From: Chloroflexi bacterium RBG_16_51_16
GTDB taxonomy: Bacteria > Chloroflexota > Anaerolineae > Anaerolineales > Villigracilaceae
Reading direction: 5' to 3'
Length of the DNA: 27,814 nt
NCBI GenBank assembly: GCA_001796785.1
Contig: MGNL01000147.1
Coordinates: 1 to 27,814 of the forward strand
The notes beneath the pieces are model-generated. The model did not search any database. It saw only the letters and a program-made list of their open reading frames with translations, and was not told the DNA's origin. The position numbers and the translations under genes were made by a program. Below, piece after piece: positions 14,409 through 22,141 of the stretch (the stretch's first letter is position 1; every line of letters starts with the position of its first letter).

Positions 14409-15845
14409 ATGAATTCTGATTTTCGGATCCAGGATTACATTGATATTGTCAAAGAGGGTATGGTCAGGAAATTTGGCGCAAGGCCACCCAAGAAAGTAAT
14501 CATCGTCGGTGCAGGTTTAGCCGGACTTTCAGCTGCTTATGAGCTCCTTCAAGCCGGTCACGATCCAATTGTGCTGGAAGCTCAACAACGTGTGGGTGGT
14601 CGTATTTATACAATGCGTGAACCTTTTGCCCAAGGTTTATACGCCGAAGCTGGTGCGATGCGAATTCCTCGCGCCCATACCCTCACCATGGCTTACATCG
14701 ATAAGTTTGGTTTGCCCACCTCAGACTTTGTCATGGGAAATCCCAAAACCTACGTCCACGTTGGAGGGGTCCGACGGCGCATGGCAGAGGTGGTGTCGAA
14801 TCCGGAGTCACTTGGCTTCGAAACCCATGCCGGTGAAGAAGGACGTCTTGCCGGTGATTTCTGGGAAGAGACGATTCGACCTCTGGTCAAGCAAATCGAG
14901 AAAGACGGGGAGACGGCCTGGGAACAAATTTACCGCGAATACGACCAGTACTCCGTGCGTGAATTCCTGGAGCTCAAGGGCTGGTCTGAAGGCATGATCG
15001 AAATGTTTGGATTGCTCAATAACCAGGAATCGATGATGAATTCTTCGTTCCTCGAACTTTTCCGCGAGGACGGCGGAAATTACTATACCAACATGGTTCA
15101 GATATCCGGTGGAGCAGACCATTTGCCGCAGGCATTCCTGCCTGCGCTCGGATCCCGTATTCGATACGGCGCCAGGATGGTTGCCTTGGACCAGGATCCA
15201 CGGAAGGTAACGGTGCATTACGTCTCCCATGCCGGACGGTTTCAGGTCTCGGGAGATTTTGCGATCCTTACCCTGCCATTCCCTGTATTGCGCCACATCG
15301 AGATTCTTAAACCATTTTCACGGCCCAAGCAGCGTGCCATCCGTCAGCTTCATTACGACGCGTCGGCAAAGATATTTTTTCAAACCCGCACCCGCTTTTG
15401 GGAAATAGAAGAAGGCATCTTCGGAGGCGGCACGGTCACGGATCTGCCCATACGGAATTTGTACTACACAGACTATGGTAAGGAGACCGGGAGGGGGATA
15501 CTGCTGGCCAGTTACACCTGGTCGGAGGACGCGCAGCGCTGGGGATCATTATCCCCCCAGGAGCGCATCGTCCAGGCTCTGGAGAATGTTTCCGCCATTC
15601 ATCCGCGCATTCTTGAGGAATTCGAAACCGGGGCGTCCCATATGTGGCATGATGATCCATTCGCGGGTGGCGCGTTCGCTTTATTTGATCCGGGTCAGCA
15701 GACCCTGCTCCATTCCGAGATTGTTAAACCGGAAGGCCGGATTCATTTCGCCGGTGAGCATGCATCCCTGTACCATGCGTGGATCCAGGGCGCTTTCGAA
15801 TCGGGTTTGAGATCCGCAATTGCGGTTCATCAAATGGATTTGTAA
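14409..15845 (+). CDS. Flavin amine oxidase, L-amino-acid-oxidase type
   Basis: This 478-residue FAD-dependent oxidase of the monoamine/L-amino-acid oxidase family would oxidise an amine or amino acid with release of H2O2 and ammonia. It has the dinucleotide motif V-G-A-G-L-A-G-L-S-A-A-Y-E (33-45), the R-V-G-G-R motif (61-65), and G-A-M-R-I-P (82-87), which matches the substrate-arginine motif of L-amino-acid oxidases. The C-terminal FAD motif is in F-A-G-E-H-A-S followed by the A-W-I-Q-G-A-F-E-S-G segment. There is no signal peptide, so it is predicted to be cytosolic. AGGAG lies nine bases before the ATG. It is monocistronic with its own terminator. The substrate cannot be fixed from sequence. 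Confidence 0.88.
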   Translation: MNSDFRIQDYIDIVKEGMVRKFGARPPKKVIIVGAGLAGLSAAYELLQAGHDPIVLEAQQRVGGRIYTMREPFAQGLYAEAGAMRIPRAHTLTMAYIDKFGLPTSDFVMGNPKTYVHVGGVRRRMAEVVSNPESLGFETHAGEEGRLAGDFWEETIRPLVKQIEKDGETAWEQIYREYDQYSVREFLELKGWSEGMIEMFGLLNNQESMMNSSFLELFREDGGNYYTNMVQISGGADHLPQAFLPALGSRIRYGARMVALDQDPRKVTVHYVSHAGRFQVSGDFAILTLPFPVLRHIEILKPFSRPKQRAIRQLHYDASAKIFFQTRTRFWEIEEGIFGGGTVTDLPIRNLYYTDYGKETGRGILLASYTWSEDAQRWGSLSPQERIVQALENVSAIHPRILEEFETGASHMWHDDPFAGGAFALFDPGQQTLLHSEIVKPEGRIHFAGEHASLYHAWIQGAFESGLRSAIAVHQMDL

Positions 15846-15876
15846 ATTTGCCTCGATCCCTTATAATTTTAAACGG

Positions 15877-15910
15877 GAAACTACGAGCGAATTCCGCCCG
15901 TAGTTTCTTT
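15877..15910 (+). terminator. Terminator of the amine oxidase gene
   Basis: Nine base pairs (GAAACTACG with CGTAGTTTC), an A-C mismatch, three more pairs (GCG/CGC) and an AATTC loop are followed by TTTATG, 31 bases after the stop codon. Confidence 0.85.
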
Positions 15911-16240
15911 ATGATAATGGCTTGAACCCCGCTTATGCCGTGTGTTACGAGGTTTTGAACCTGCTTTCGCAGGTGGGCTCCTATCCAGAAACTCCGCCTT
16001 GGCTCGAGCCTATCGCGTAATTTCTATTGAAATGGGAGCCCTTACGGAGACTGTTGGCTCAAAACGTAGAGCAACATCACGTACACAGCAGGGCTCAATT
16101 TCTTATACCATATTCGATGGTGCGATGGTAGTGAAAAATTAAACTTTGTAATTGTTAACATTACAATTTTGAATTTTACTCGCCAGTTATGCTCCTACCC
16201 GTAGGTTTTACTGGATTGTACAAGCCATGGATGGGAGAAT
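15911..16240. other. Hairpin-rich intergenic region before the asnS 3' end
   Basis: There is no supported gene here. The region is full of inverted repeats: ACCTGC-TTTC-GCAGGT (15959-15974); GGGCTCC (15975-15981) with GGAGCCC (16035-16041) enclosing the palindrome GGCTCGAGCC (16001-16010); TTGTAAT/ATTACAA (16146-16166); and a nested CCAGT..CCTAC-CC-GTAGG..ACTGG (16183-16214). The last two lie downstream of asnS on the minus strand and may serve as its terminators. The first cluster is unexplained. A 66-codon frame here (15942-16142) looks like translated palindromes. Confidence 0.5.
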
Positions 16241-17581
16241 TTACGGATAAACGCGTTTAATGGTTCGCGGGAAAGGTATGGCTTCACGAATATGTTCGAT
16301 CCCGCAAATCCAGGAGACTACCCTTTCAACGCCCATGCCGAATCCGGAATGCGGAACCGACCCATATCGGCGAAGCTGTAGATACCATGTAAATGCATCT
16401 TCCGGCAGGTTTTGTTCGTGGATCCGCTTGAGCAGCAGATCGTGATCGGAGATTCGTTCTGAACCGCCGCAGATTTCACCATATCCTTCCGGAGCCAGCA
16501 GGTCGACAGATTTGCACACCTCCGGACGATCCGGCCACGGCTCCATATAAAATGCCTTGACAGCCGTTGGATAACCGTAAACAAAAACCGGTTGAGCATA
16601 AAGACCGGTCAACGCGGTCTCATGGGGTGCACCAAAATCAATCCCCCAATCAAATTTGAGCAGTTCTTTTTTCTCGGAATCGGTCTCCTTTGAATACAGG
16701 TCGGCCAGTTTTGCAGCGGCCTGGTCGTAGGAGATCCTTGGGAAAGGTGCTTTGATGTTTTCGAGTTTTGAGATATCCCGGCCCAGCGACTTCAACTCAG
16801 GAAGGCGATCGCGCAGCACCCGTGAAAGAATATGCACGATCATTTTTTCTTCGATATCCATGAGACAGTCAAGATCGCAGAATGCCATTTCCGGTTCGAG
16901 CATCCAAAACTCAGTCAAGTGACGGCGAGTCTTTGATTTTTCGGCGCGAAACGTAGGACCAAAGCAATACACCCGTCCAAATGAAAAGATATTTGCTTCG
17001 TTGTAAAGCTGACCGGTTTGTGCCAGGTAAGCCTTGCCCTCGTCGAAATAGTCGGTTTCAAACAAAGTGGTGGTCCCTTCGGCTGCGGCCGGTGTGAGGA
17101 TTGGGGTATCCATGGCAATGAATCCGTTTCCGTCCAGCCATTCACGAGTGGCGGCCATGACCGTAGCCCGCACCCTCAGGATTGCCCATTGGCTTTGCAT
17201 GCGGATCCAAAGATGTCGGTGATCGAGGGCGAAATCAACTCCATGGTCCTTAAGCGCCATGGGGTAATCCGCTTGTGCCGCCTGCACGATTTGCAGATCC
17301 TTGATCCCAATTTCATAGCCACCCGGGATCCCAGGAGCCCGTTTGTCCTCCCGTACCGTGCCGGAAATGATGACGGATGATTCCTGTGGGATGCGCATGA
17401 TCTGGTCAAATAATTCCGGAGATAGGTCGTCTTTGAATGCAACGCATTGAATGAATCCAGATCCGTCCCTCACCAGCAGGAAGCAAAGCTTGCCTTTGTC
17501 GGTGCGGTTGTAAACCCAACCCTGGATGACAGCTTCTCTGCCAATATGGTTTGCAATATCACTTACGCGCACTGTTTCCAT
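16241..17581 (-). CDS. asnS: Asparaginyl-tRNA synthetase
   Basis: AsnRS charges tRNA-Asn with asparagine. The 446-residue class IIb enzyme has an N-terminal OB-fold anticodon domain (G-W-V-Y-N-R, ~21-26), motif 2 F-R-A-E-K-S (211-216) followed by R-R-H-L-T-E-F-W-M-L-E-P-E, which is typical of AsnRS rather than AspRS, and motif 3 G-F-G-M-G-V-E-R-V near the C-terminus. It begins six bases after the aspS stop, so both synthetases share one transcript and the attenuator-like leader upstream of aspS. Confidence 0.96.
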   Translation of the reverse strand: METVRVSDIANHIGREAVIQGWVYNRTDKGKLCFLLVRDGSGFIQCVAFKDDLSPELFDQIMRIPQESSVIISGTVREDKRAPGIPGGYEIGIKDLQIVQAAQADYPMALKDHGVDFALDHRHLWIRMQSQWAILRVRATVMAATREWLDGNGFIAMDTPILTPAAAEGTTTLFETDYFDEGKAYLAQTGQLYNEANIFSFGRVYCFGPTFRAEKSKTRRHLTEFWMLEPEMAFCDLDCLMDIEEKMIVHILSRVLRDRLPELKSLGRDISKLENIKAPFPRISYDQAAAKLADLYSKETDSEKKELLKFDWGIDFGAPHETALTGLYAQPVFVYGYPTAVKAFYMEPWPDRPEVCKSVDLLAPEGYGEICGGSERISDHDLLLKRIHEQNLPEDAFTWYLQLRRYGSVPHSGFGMGVERVVSWICGIEHIREAIPFPRTIKRVYP

Positions 17582-17587
17582 TCCGAT

Positions 17588-19357
17588 TTATCCTTTGATT
17601 TCAAGGTGAAGTTCTTTTAACTGTTGAGGTTCAACAAGGGAAGGCGCTCCCGCCATCACATCTCTTGCCGCCTGGTTTTTAGGGAAGGCGATCACTTCAC
17701 GAATATTAGGCTCGCCGGCCAGCAGCATTACTATCCTATCGATTCCCGGCGCAATGCCACCGTGTGGGGGTGTGCCGAATTCGAAAGCTTCCAGCATGTG
17801 TCCGAAACGTTCCTGGGCGACCTCAGGCGCAATTCCAATAAGGCTGAATATTTTTTCCTGCAGTTTACGGTCATGGATTCGGATCGAGCCGCCACCCACT
17901 TCATAGTTGTTGAGAACAAGGTCGTATTGTGCGCCCCGTGCTGCACCCGGATCGCTGTCGACCAGGGGTATATCCTCCGGAAGTGGAGAGGTGAACAAAT
18001 GATGGCTTGGATCCCAGCGTTTTCCTTCTGCGTTCCAGACCACGAGTGGGAAATCGATTATCCAGCAGAAGGCTAATACGTTTGGATCGACCAGGCTGAG
18101 GTCGTTTCCCAACTTGACACGCAGACGGCTCAGGGATTCGTAAACAACGGAAGATTGATCGGCGACGAAAAGGAGCAAGTCATTCTTTTGACCGTCCAGC
18201 CTCGAGCATATCGCATTTAATCGGTCGGCTGGAATAAACTTCGAGAAGGACGATTTCACTTCTCCGGCGTCTGTCAGGGCGATATAGGCGAGTCCTTTCG
18301 CACCATATTCCTGGACAAGCGAAGTAAGTTCGTCGATTTGTTTTCGCGTGTAACTTCCGCAGCCCTTGGCATTTATTCCGCGTACATGACCCCCTGCCGA
18401 TACGGCTTCATCAAATACCTTAAAACCTGAATCTCTGGCGAGATCTGAGATATCTTTAAGTTCGAGTCCGAAGCGCAGGTCTGGATTATCTTTACCAAAT
18501 CGTTCCATGGCTTCGGAATAGGTCAATCTTGGCCAGGGTGATTCTAAGAGGCGCTTCTCGGGAGTGACGGACGCCACCATTCCGGTGAACATTTCTTCGA
18601 TCAACGCCATCACATCATCCCGTTGGACGAAGGACATTTCAAGATCCAGCTGGGTGAATTCAGGTTGGCGGTCGCCTCGCTGGTCTTCATCCCGAAAGCA
18701 GCGCGCGATCTGGAAATAGCGTTCCATCCCGGCGACCATCAGCAGCTGCTTAAGCTGTTGGGGTGATTGAGGCAGTGCATAGAATTGCCCTGTGTGAATG
18801 CGGGAAGGCACAAGGTAGTCCCGCGCGCCTTCCGGTGTGGTTTTAAACAGGATGGGTGTCTCGACTTCCAGGAATCCTTTGTTATTAAGAAAATCCCGAA
18901 TAAATTTGACCGTACGATGACGCAGCTCCAAATTTTTCCGCATTTTCTCGCGTCGTAAATCCAGGTAGCGGTATTTCAGGCGGGTATTCTCATCCGGCAG
19001 CGTATCATCATCCGTCAGAACAAAGGGCAGGGCGCGGGCAGGATTTAATACGATGATCTCATGGGCGATGACTTCTATTTCACCTGTGGGCATTTTTGGA
19101 TTTTCCATGCCCTCAGGCCGCTCCTGTACGACACCTTTCACTTGCAGGACCCATTCCGATCGCACTTCGGCTACCGTCTTTAGGATTTCACTGGACAGAT
19201 CAGGATTGAACACAACCTGGATCAGACCAAAGCGATCGCGCAGATCAATGAATGCCACTCCGCCGTGATCCCGTCGTCGGTGTACCCATCCGGCGAGCGT
19301 TACCGTTTGCCCCTTTTGTTCTTTTCGCAATTCACCACAGGAATGTGTTTTATACAT
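17588..19357 (-). CDS. aspS: Aspartyl-tRNA synthetase (bacterial type)
   Basis: AspRS charges tRNA-Asp with aspartate. The 589-residue protein has the bacterial layout: OB-fold anticodon domain (1-~105), class II core with motif 2 F-R-D-E-D-Q-R-G-D-R-Q-P-E-F (221-234), a GAD insertion (~290-400) and motif 3 G-I-A-P-G-I-D-R near the C-terminus. In the anticodon domain it has H31 (R-R-R-D-H-G-G-V) and G83 (R-P-E-G), the residues linked to non-discriminating AspRS in Pseudomonas, whereas the discriminating E. coli enzyme has Leu at the first position. CGGAGA precedes the ATG by about eight bases. It is first in the aspS-asnS operon, behind a long structured leader. Confidence 0.97.
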   Translation of the reverse strand: MYKTHSCGELRKEQKGQTVTLAGWVHRRRDHGGVAFIDLRDRFGLIQVVFNPDLSSEILKTVAEVRSEWVLQVKGVVQERPEGMENPKMPTGEIEVIAHEIIVLNPARALPFVLTDDDTLPDENTRLKYRYLDLRREKMRKNLELRHRTVKFIRDFLNNKGFLEVETPILFKTTPEGARDYLVPSRIHTGQFYALPQSPQQLKQLLMVAGMERYFQIARCFRDEDQRGDRQPEFTQLDLEMSFVQRDDVMALIEEMFTGMVASVTPEKRLLESPWPRLTYSEAMERFGKDNPDLRFGLELKDISDLARDSGFKVFDEAVSAGGHVRGINAKGCGSYTRKQIDELTSLVQEYGAKGLAYIALTDAGEVKSSFSKFIPADRLNAICSRLDGQKNDLLLFVADQSSVVYESLSRLRVKLGNDLSLVDPNVLAFCWIIDFPLVVWNAEGKRWDPSHHLFTSPLPEDIPLVDSDPGAARGAQYDLVLNNYEVGGGSIRIHDRKLQEKIFSLIGIAPEVAQERFGHMLEAFEFGTPPHGGIAPGIDRIVMLLAGEPNIREVIAFPKNQAARDVMAGAPSLVEPQQLKELHLEIKG

Positions 19358-19472
19358 ACCGCTTCTCCGACCAGATCATTTTCGCATCGCACGTCGGTGC
19401 GAACAAATCAATATCCCGGATTGGAGAACCTTGGTTCTCAAACCCTTGATCCGTCGACCCTGGAACTGCCAT
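19350..19472 (-). CDS. 40-codon ORF overlapping the aspS start
   Basis: This ORF starts at ATG 19472 (AGG overlaps the site closely) and its TAA overlaps the aspS ATG region by eight bases in another frame, an arrangement suited to translational coupling. It is moderately rich in Asp and Asn but less so than the first leader ORF. A hairpin GAGAACC-AA-GGTTCTC (19423-19438) lies inside it. It may be a second leader element or chance. Confidence 0.28.
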   Translation of the reverse strand: MAVPGSTDQGFENQGSPIRDIDLFAPTCDAKMIWSEKRYV

Positions 19473-19493
19473 CCTAAAACCTGCCAATGGACA

Positions 19494-19534
19494 GACAAAA
19501 TAAATCGCCCTCCGCTGTTGTGCGTTGGGCGATT
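19494..19534 (-). terminator. Attenuator terminator stem of aspS-asnS
   Basis: An 8-bp GC-rich stem (extendable by a G-U pair) with a 16-base loop is followed by a U-rich tract, 137 bases upstream of the aspS ATG. The loop is rather large for a terminator, so efficiency may be partial, as expected of an attenuator. Confidence 0.6.
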
Positions 19535-19554
19535 CAAGGGATGGCTCCAGGTTG

Positions 19555-19638
19555 TCAATCCACAAGGCTTCGCCCAACGACGAGCGCGTCGTTCGAATTA
19601 TCAGGATCGACGATATTTATGAACCATGCGATGGACAT
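19555..19638 (-). CDS. Asp/Asn-rich leader peptide of the aspS-asnS operon
   Basis: This 27-codon ORF begins about six bases after the predicted transcription start and ends with TGA at 19557-19555. Residues 8-17 read N-I-V-D-P-D-N-S-N-D, so six of ten are Asp or Asn (codons AAT, GAT, GAT, AAT, AAC, GAC), exactly the amino acids charged by the two synthetases downstream. The last two of these codons form the first arm of the regulatory hairpin. There is no Shine-Dalgarno sequence, so it would be translated from a near-leaderless 5' end. It is too short for ordinary gene calling. The placement, composition and overlap with the stems make a regulatory leader more likely than chance. Confidence 0.7.
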   Translation of the reverse strand: MSIAWFINIVDPDNSNDALVVGRSLVD

Positions 19639-19650
19639 TTAATTTTGCGT

Positions 19651-19659
19651 ATTATAGCA
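19651..19659 (-). promoter_or_regulatory. Extended -10 promoter of aspS-asnS
   Basis: TGCTATAAT on the minus strand is a perfect extended -10 (TGn + TATAAT at 19656-19651); no -35 is evident. The predicted start is near 19644, six bases before the leader ORF and about 287 bases before aspS. Confidence 0.65.
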
Positions 19660-19700
19660 TGGAATGTTTCCGGCGCTCCTTGGAAGGCGACATGACAGGA

Positions 19701-19706
19701 TATAAT
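19701..19706 (+). promoter_or_regulatory. -10 box of the V4R-domain gene
   Basis: TATAAT, 31 bases before the start codon; the nearest -35-like sequence is TTGGAA with a short spacer of 15 bases. It is divergent from the aspS promoter 42 bases away. Confidence 0.45.
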
Positions 19707-19736
19707 CGAATTGGTTGATTCTTTAAGGAGCGCATG

Positions 19737-20417
19737 ATGAGAGCTGCCGAAGTCCCGCCTGAAATGCTGGATGTCTTCGAGAAGTCAAAGGATACCGTCA
19801 AAAAATACTTTGACACTCTCGCGACGATCCCTGCCCGCGGTCGGGTGGATGTCGATAAGGACCGGTTCATCCTGGCCCGTACTGACTCGCTTTCCATGGT
19901 TCTGCGCAATGTGCTTTCGGAAATCTATGGGGAGCATGGATCAGATCAGCTGCTGTATTCCTTCGGCAAGGCGGTCGGGCGGACGGAAGCCCGAAATTTT
20001 TTTGCCCGGTTTGATCTCAAGACCCCGATGGAAAAGTTCGGGTTTGGACCAACGTACTTTTCCTTTTCAGGCTGGGCGTTCGTCAACCTCCTGTATCCTA
20101 GCAACCCCGTTCCTAACGAAAACTTTCTGTTGGTCTTCTCAAACCAGCATTCATTCGAAGCTGAGGGGTATGTGCGCGAAGCGGCTCAGACGGATAAACC
20201 CATCTGTCATATCAACGCCGGCTATCTGACGGGTTGGTGCGAGGCTTCCTTCGAGATCCCACTTGAGACGCGTGAATTATTTTGCTCCGCAAAAGGGGAA
20301 GGATTCGACCTGTTCCTGATGACTCACCGGAAAAAGATACTCCTGGCAACAGAAAATACGATGAAACTTATCGCAGAGAACAAGGATTTGACCGCTGAAG
20401 CGATTTTCGCTGGCTGA
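19737..20417 (+). CDS. V4R / XylR_N-like small-molecule-binding protein
   Basis: This protein of about 226 residues resembles the sensory N-terminus of XylR/DmpR-type activators followed by a V4R domain. The C-terminal pattern H-I-N-A-G-Y-L-T-G-W-C-E-A-S-F....E-L-F-C-S-A-K-G-E-G-F-D-L-F is the V4R core with its cysteine. No DNA-binding, sigma-54 ATPase or GGDEF domain is attached, so it is a stand-alone sensor or adaptor that may bind an aromatic or lipid-like ligand; this is inference. Two ATGs occur in tandem (19734, 19737). The second has the better distance, six bases, from AAGGAG. It is divergent from aspS and may be cotranscribed with the membrane protein gene that follows after a 204-base gap. 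Confidence 0.75.
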   Translation: MRAAEVPPEMLDVFEKSKDTVKKYFDTLATIPARGRVDVDKDRFILARTDSLSMVLRNVLSEIYGEHGSDQLLYSFGKAVGRTEARNFFARFDLKTPMEKFGFGPTYFSFSGWAFVNLLYPSNPVPNENFLLVFSNQHSFEAEGYVREAAQTDKPICHINAGYLTGWCEASFEIPLETRELFCSAKGEGFDLFLMTHRKKILLATENTMKLIAENKDLTAEAIFAG

Positions 20418-20621
20418 CGATCTTTTCCGCGTCAGCAAAATGGATTGAGCCAGGGTCGTGTCGACTAAGCAACGTTGAGAATGAATTAATCCTGTTCTAA
20501 ATAATTTCCAAACCAATGGGGGATGAGCTTTTCAATCCTGAAGACTTCCTTATCCCATCGGGTTGTTGTATAGTGTATTTTAACTTTCAATTCACATTAA
20601 ACATCGGGAAAGGAACTTCGT

Positions 20622-21008
20622 ATGAAATTCAACTTGCGCAACGTCTTCCTGGTCAACGCCGTGCTCGCCTTTGCCCTCGCGCTCGGGTTCTTGCTGGGAC
20701 CTGATACTCTACTTCGGCTTTACGGATTGTCAAGCGATAAGACCCAGATCCTGCTTGCCCAATTATTCGGCACCTCACTCGTAACAATTGGGATGGTCGC
20801 CTGGTTCGGGAGCACGATGGTGGACAACCTCAAAGCCCGCGACGCAATGGCGATCACTCTCTTTATCACGAACACCATTTTCTTTGTGATCACCCTTTTG
20901 GGAACCTTGGGACGGACCATTCGTGTGGCTGCCTGGCCAACAGTGATCCTTTTCCTGGCCTTTGCATTAAGTTATGGCTATCTGCAATTTATCAAGCAGG
21001 GGGAATAA
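20622..21008 (+). CDS. Small four-helix membrane protein, function unknown
   Basis: This 128-residue protein has four predicted membrane helices (about residues 7-27, 44-63, 73-94 and 100-122) and little soluble sequence. The first helix is followed by G-P-D-T-L-L-R-L-Y-G-L, a pattern I have seen in small uncharacterised DUF-type membrane proteins, but I cannot name the family. AAAGGA is eight bases before the ATG. A possible -10, TATAGT, stands at 20570-20575 with a poor -35 17 bases upstream. No terminator was seen before the convergent aldo/keto reductase gene; 21009-21172 holds nothing recognisable. Confidence 0.75.
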   Translation: MKFNLRNVFLVNAVLAFALALGFLLGPDTLLRLYGLSSDKTQILLAQLFGTSLVTIGMVAWFGSTMVDNLKARDAMAITLFITNTIFFVITLLGTLGRTIRVAAWPTVILFLAFALSYGYLQFIKQGE

Positions 21009-21172
21009 AGCCAAGACCCACACTTCAACCAATTGCTGAAATCTGAGTAGATTGGCGTATCACCTGACCGCGAACCAGGCCGAAGGGTGGTTTCCAATTG
21101 CACGATATCAATTAATTACATCTATAGTTCGGATTGGGTGCACATCGAAAAACTAACCAACGATATCCTTCA

Positions 21173-22114
21173 TCAATCTTCCGTTGGATTGATTTGGTCG
21201 CTCATCTCATTCAACCGATGAACTTCTTCATCGCTTAATTTCCATCCGCGACCACCGGCGTTTTCGAGGATTTGCGCGGGTTTTTTGGCTCCAGGGATGG
21301 GCAACGCGCCCTTGCAGATAACCCAGTTCAATGCAACCTGGGCGCTGGTTTTTCCTCCATGTTCCTGGCCAATCTCATACATTAATTTTATAAGTGGCGC
21401 GATCTTTGGAAGTCGGAGGCCATATTGCAGTCTGCGCGGTCCGGGAGGTGGATTCTCCGGGCTGTATTTGCCTGTCAGCAAACCCATTTCCAATGGGGAG
21501 TATGCAATCAGCCTGATCCCGAGCTCATCGCAGCGAGCCAGCATCCCATTTTTTTCCACGTTGCGGTTGAGCAGGCTGTAATGGACCTGGTTGGAAGCGA
21601 GGGGGATATCCCTTTGTGCAAGCGAAGCATGGGCTTGCAGCATTTTTGTCGTTCCAAAATTCGAAACTCCGACGGACCGGGCTGATCCCATTTCCACGCA
21701 TTTTGCCAGGCCTTCCGTTAGCATGTGCAGGCTGAGGAGCGGGCTCGGCCAGTGAATTTGATAGAGATCCACCTGCTCCAATTTCAATCTACGCAGACTC
21801 GCCTTTAACGCAGCAGGGATCGAATCCCTGGATAACCGCCATGGCCACGGGAAAAATTTGGTCGCAACCCGGATGGTTGGTTTGGACCCTTTCAGGTAAT
21901 TCCCCAGCAATCTTTCTGAAAGACCATTGCCGTAGGCTTCCGCAGTATCGACGAAATGGATATTCTGTTCGACAGCAGCCTGGAATACTGCATGCACATC
22001 TGCTTCACCATAACCGTGTCCGTACCCCCATTGAAGCCTGTCACCCCATTGCCACGCTCCCAAACCCATTTGGGTTGTATGCAGGAACTCAATACCTCTA
22101 TTGGTTTCGTTCAC
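21173..22114 (-). CDS. Aldo/keto reductase
   Basis: This is an NADPH-dependent oxidoreductase of the aldo/keto reductase superfamily, a TIM barrel of about 313 residues. The catalytic tetrad is complete (numbered from the upstream TTG): D58 and Y63 in V-D-T-A-E-A-Y-G, K88 in A-T-K-F-F, and H123 in Y-Q-I-H-W-P. Further family motifs are G-V-S-N-F-G and I-P-G-A-K-K near the C-terminus, part of the NADP-binding site. Substrate is unknown. I prefer the GTG at 22114, which has GGAG seven bases upstream, over the TTG at 22120, which is only one base from it. Confidence 0.92.
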   Translation of the reverse strand: MNETNRGIEFLHTTQMGLGAWQWGDRLQWGYGHGYGEADVHAVFQAAVEQNIHFVDTAEAYGNGLSERLLGNYLKGSKPTIRVATKFFPWPWRLSRDSIPAALKASLRRLKLEQVDLYQIHWPSPLLSLHMLTEGLAKCVEMGSARSVGVSNFGTTKMLQAHASLAQRDIPLASNQVHYSLLNRNVEKNGMLARCDELGIRLIAYSPLEMGLLTGKYSPENPPPGPRRLQYGLRLPKIAPLIKLMYEIGQEHGGKTSAQVALNWVICKGALPIPGAKKPAQILENAGGRGWKLSDEEVHRLNEMSDQINPTED

Positions 22115-22141
22115 TCTCAAGCTCCATGGGATATTTATTCA

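Larger units (their letters stand above)
19494..19638 (-). promoter_or_regulatory. Putative ribosome-mediated attenuator of aspS-asnS
   Basis: In the minus-strand transcript three stems form a mutually exclusive set. Stem 1: AACGACG (19593-19587) with CGTCGTT (19582-19576). Stem 2 (antiterminator): CGTTGGGCGA (19579-19570) with TCGCCCAACG (19532-19523), which overlaps both others. Stem 3 (terminator): AATCGCCC (19534-19527) with GGGCGATT (19510-19503), followed by TATTTTGT. Stems 1 and 3 can coexist; stem 2 excludes both. The 5' arm of stem 1 is the Asn-Asp codon pair AAC GAC of the leader ORF, so a ribosome stalled there for lack of Asp- or Asn-tRNA would free stem 2 and allow transcription into aspS and asnS. 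Confidence 0.72.

Noticed and set aside
15942..16142. 66-codon plus-strand ORF
   Set aside because: It has no ribosome site and its sequence is the translation of inverted repeats.
19358..19645. T-box riboswitch upstream of aspS
   Set aside because: The conserved T-box core (AGGGTGGNACCGCG) is absent, and the leader ORF plus three-stem layout explains the sequence better.
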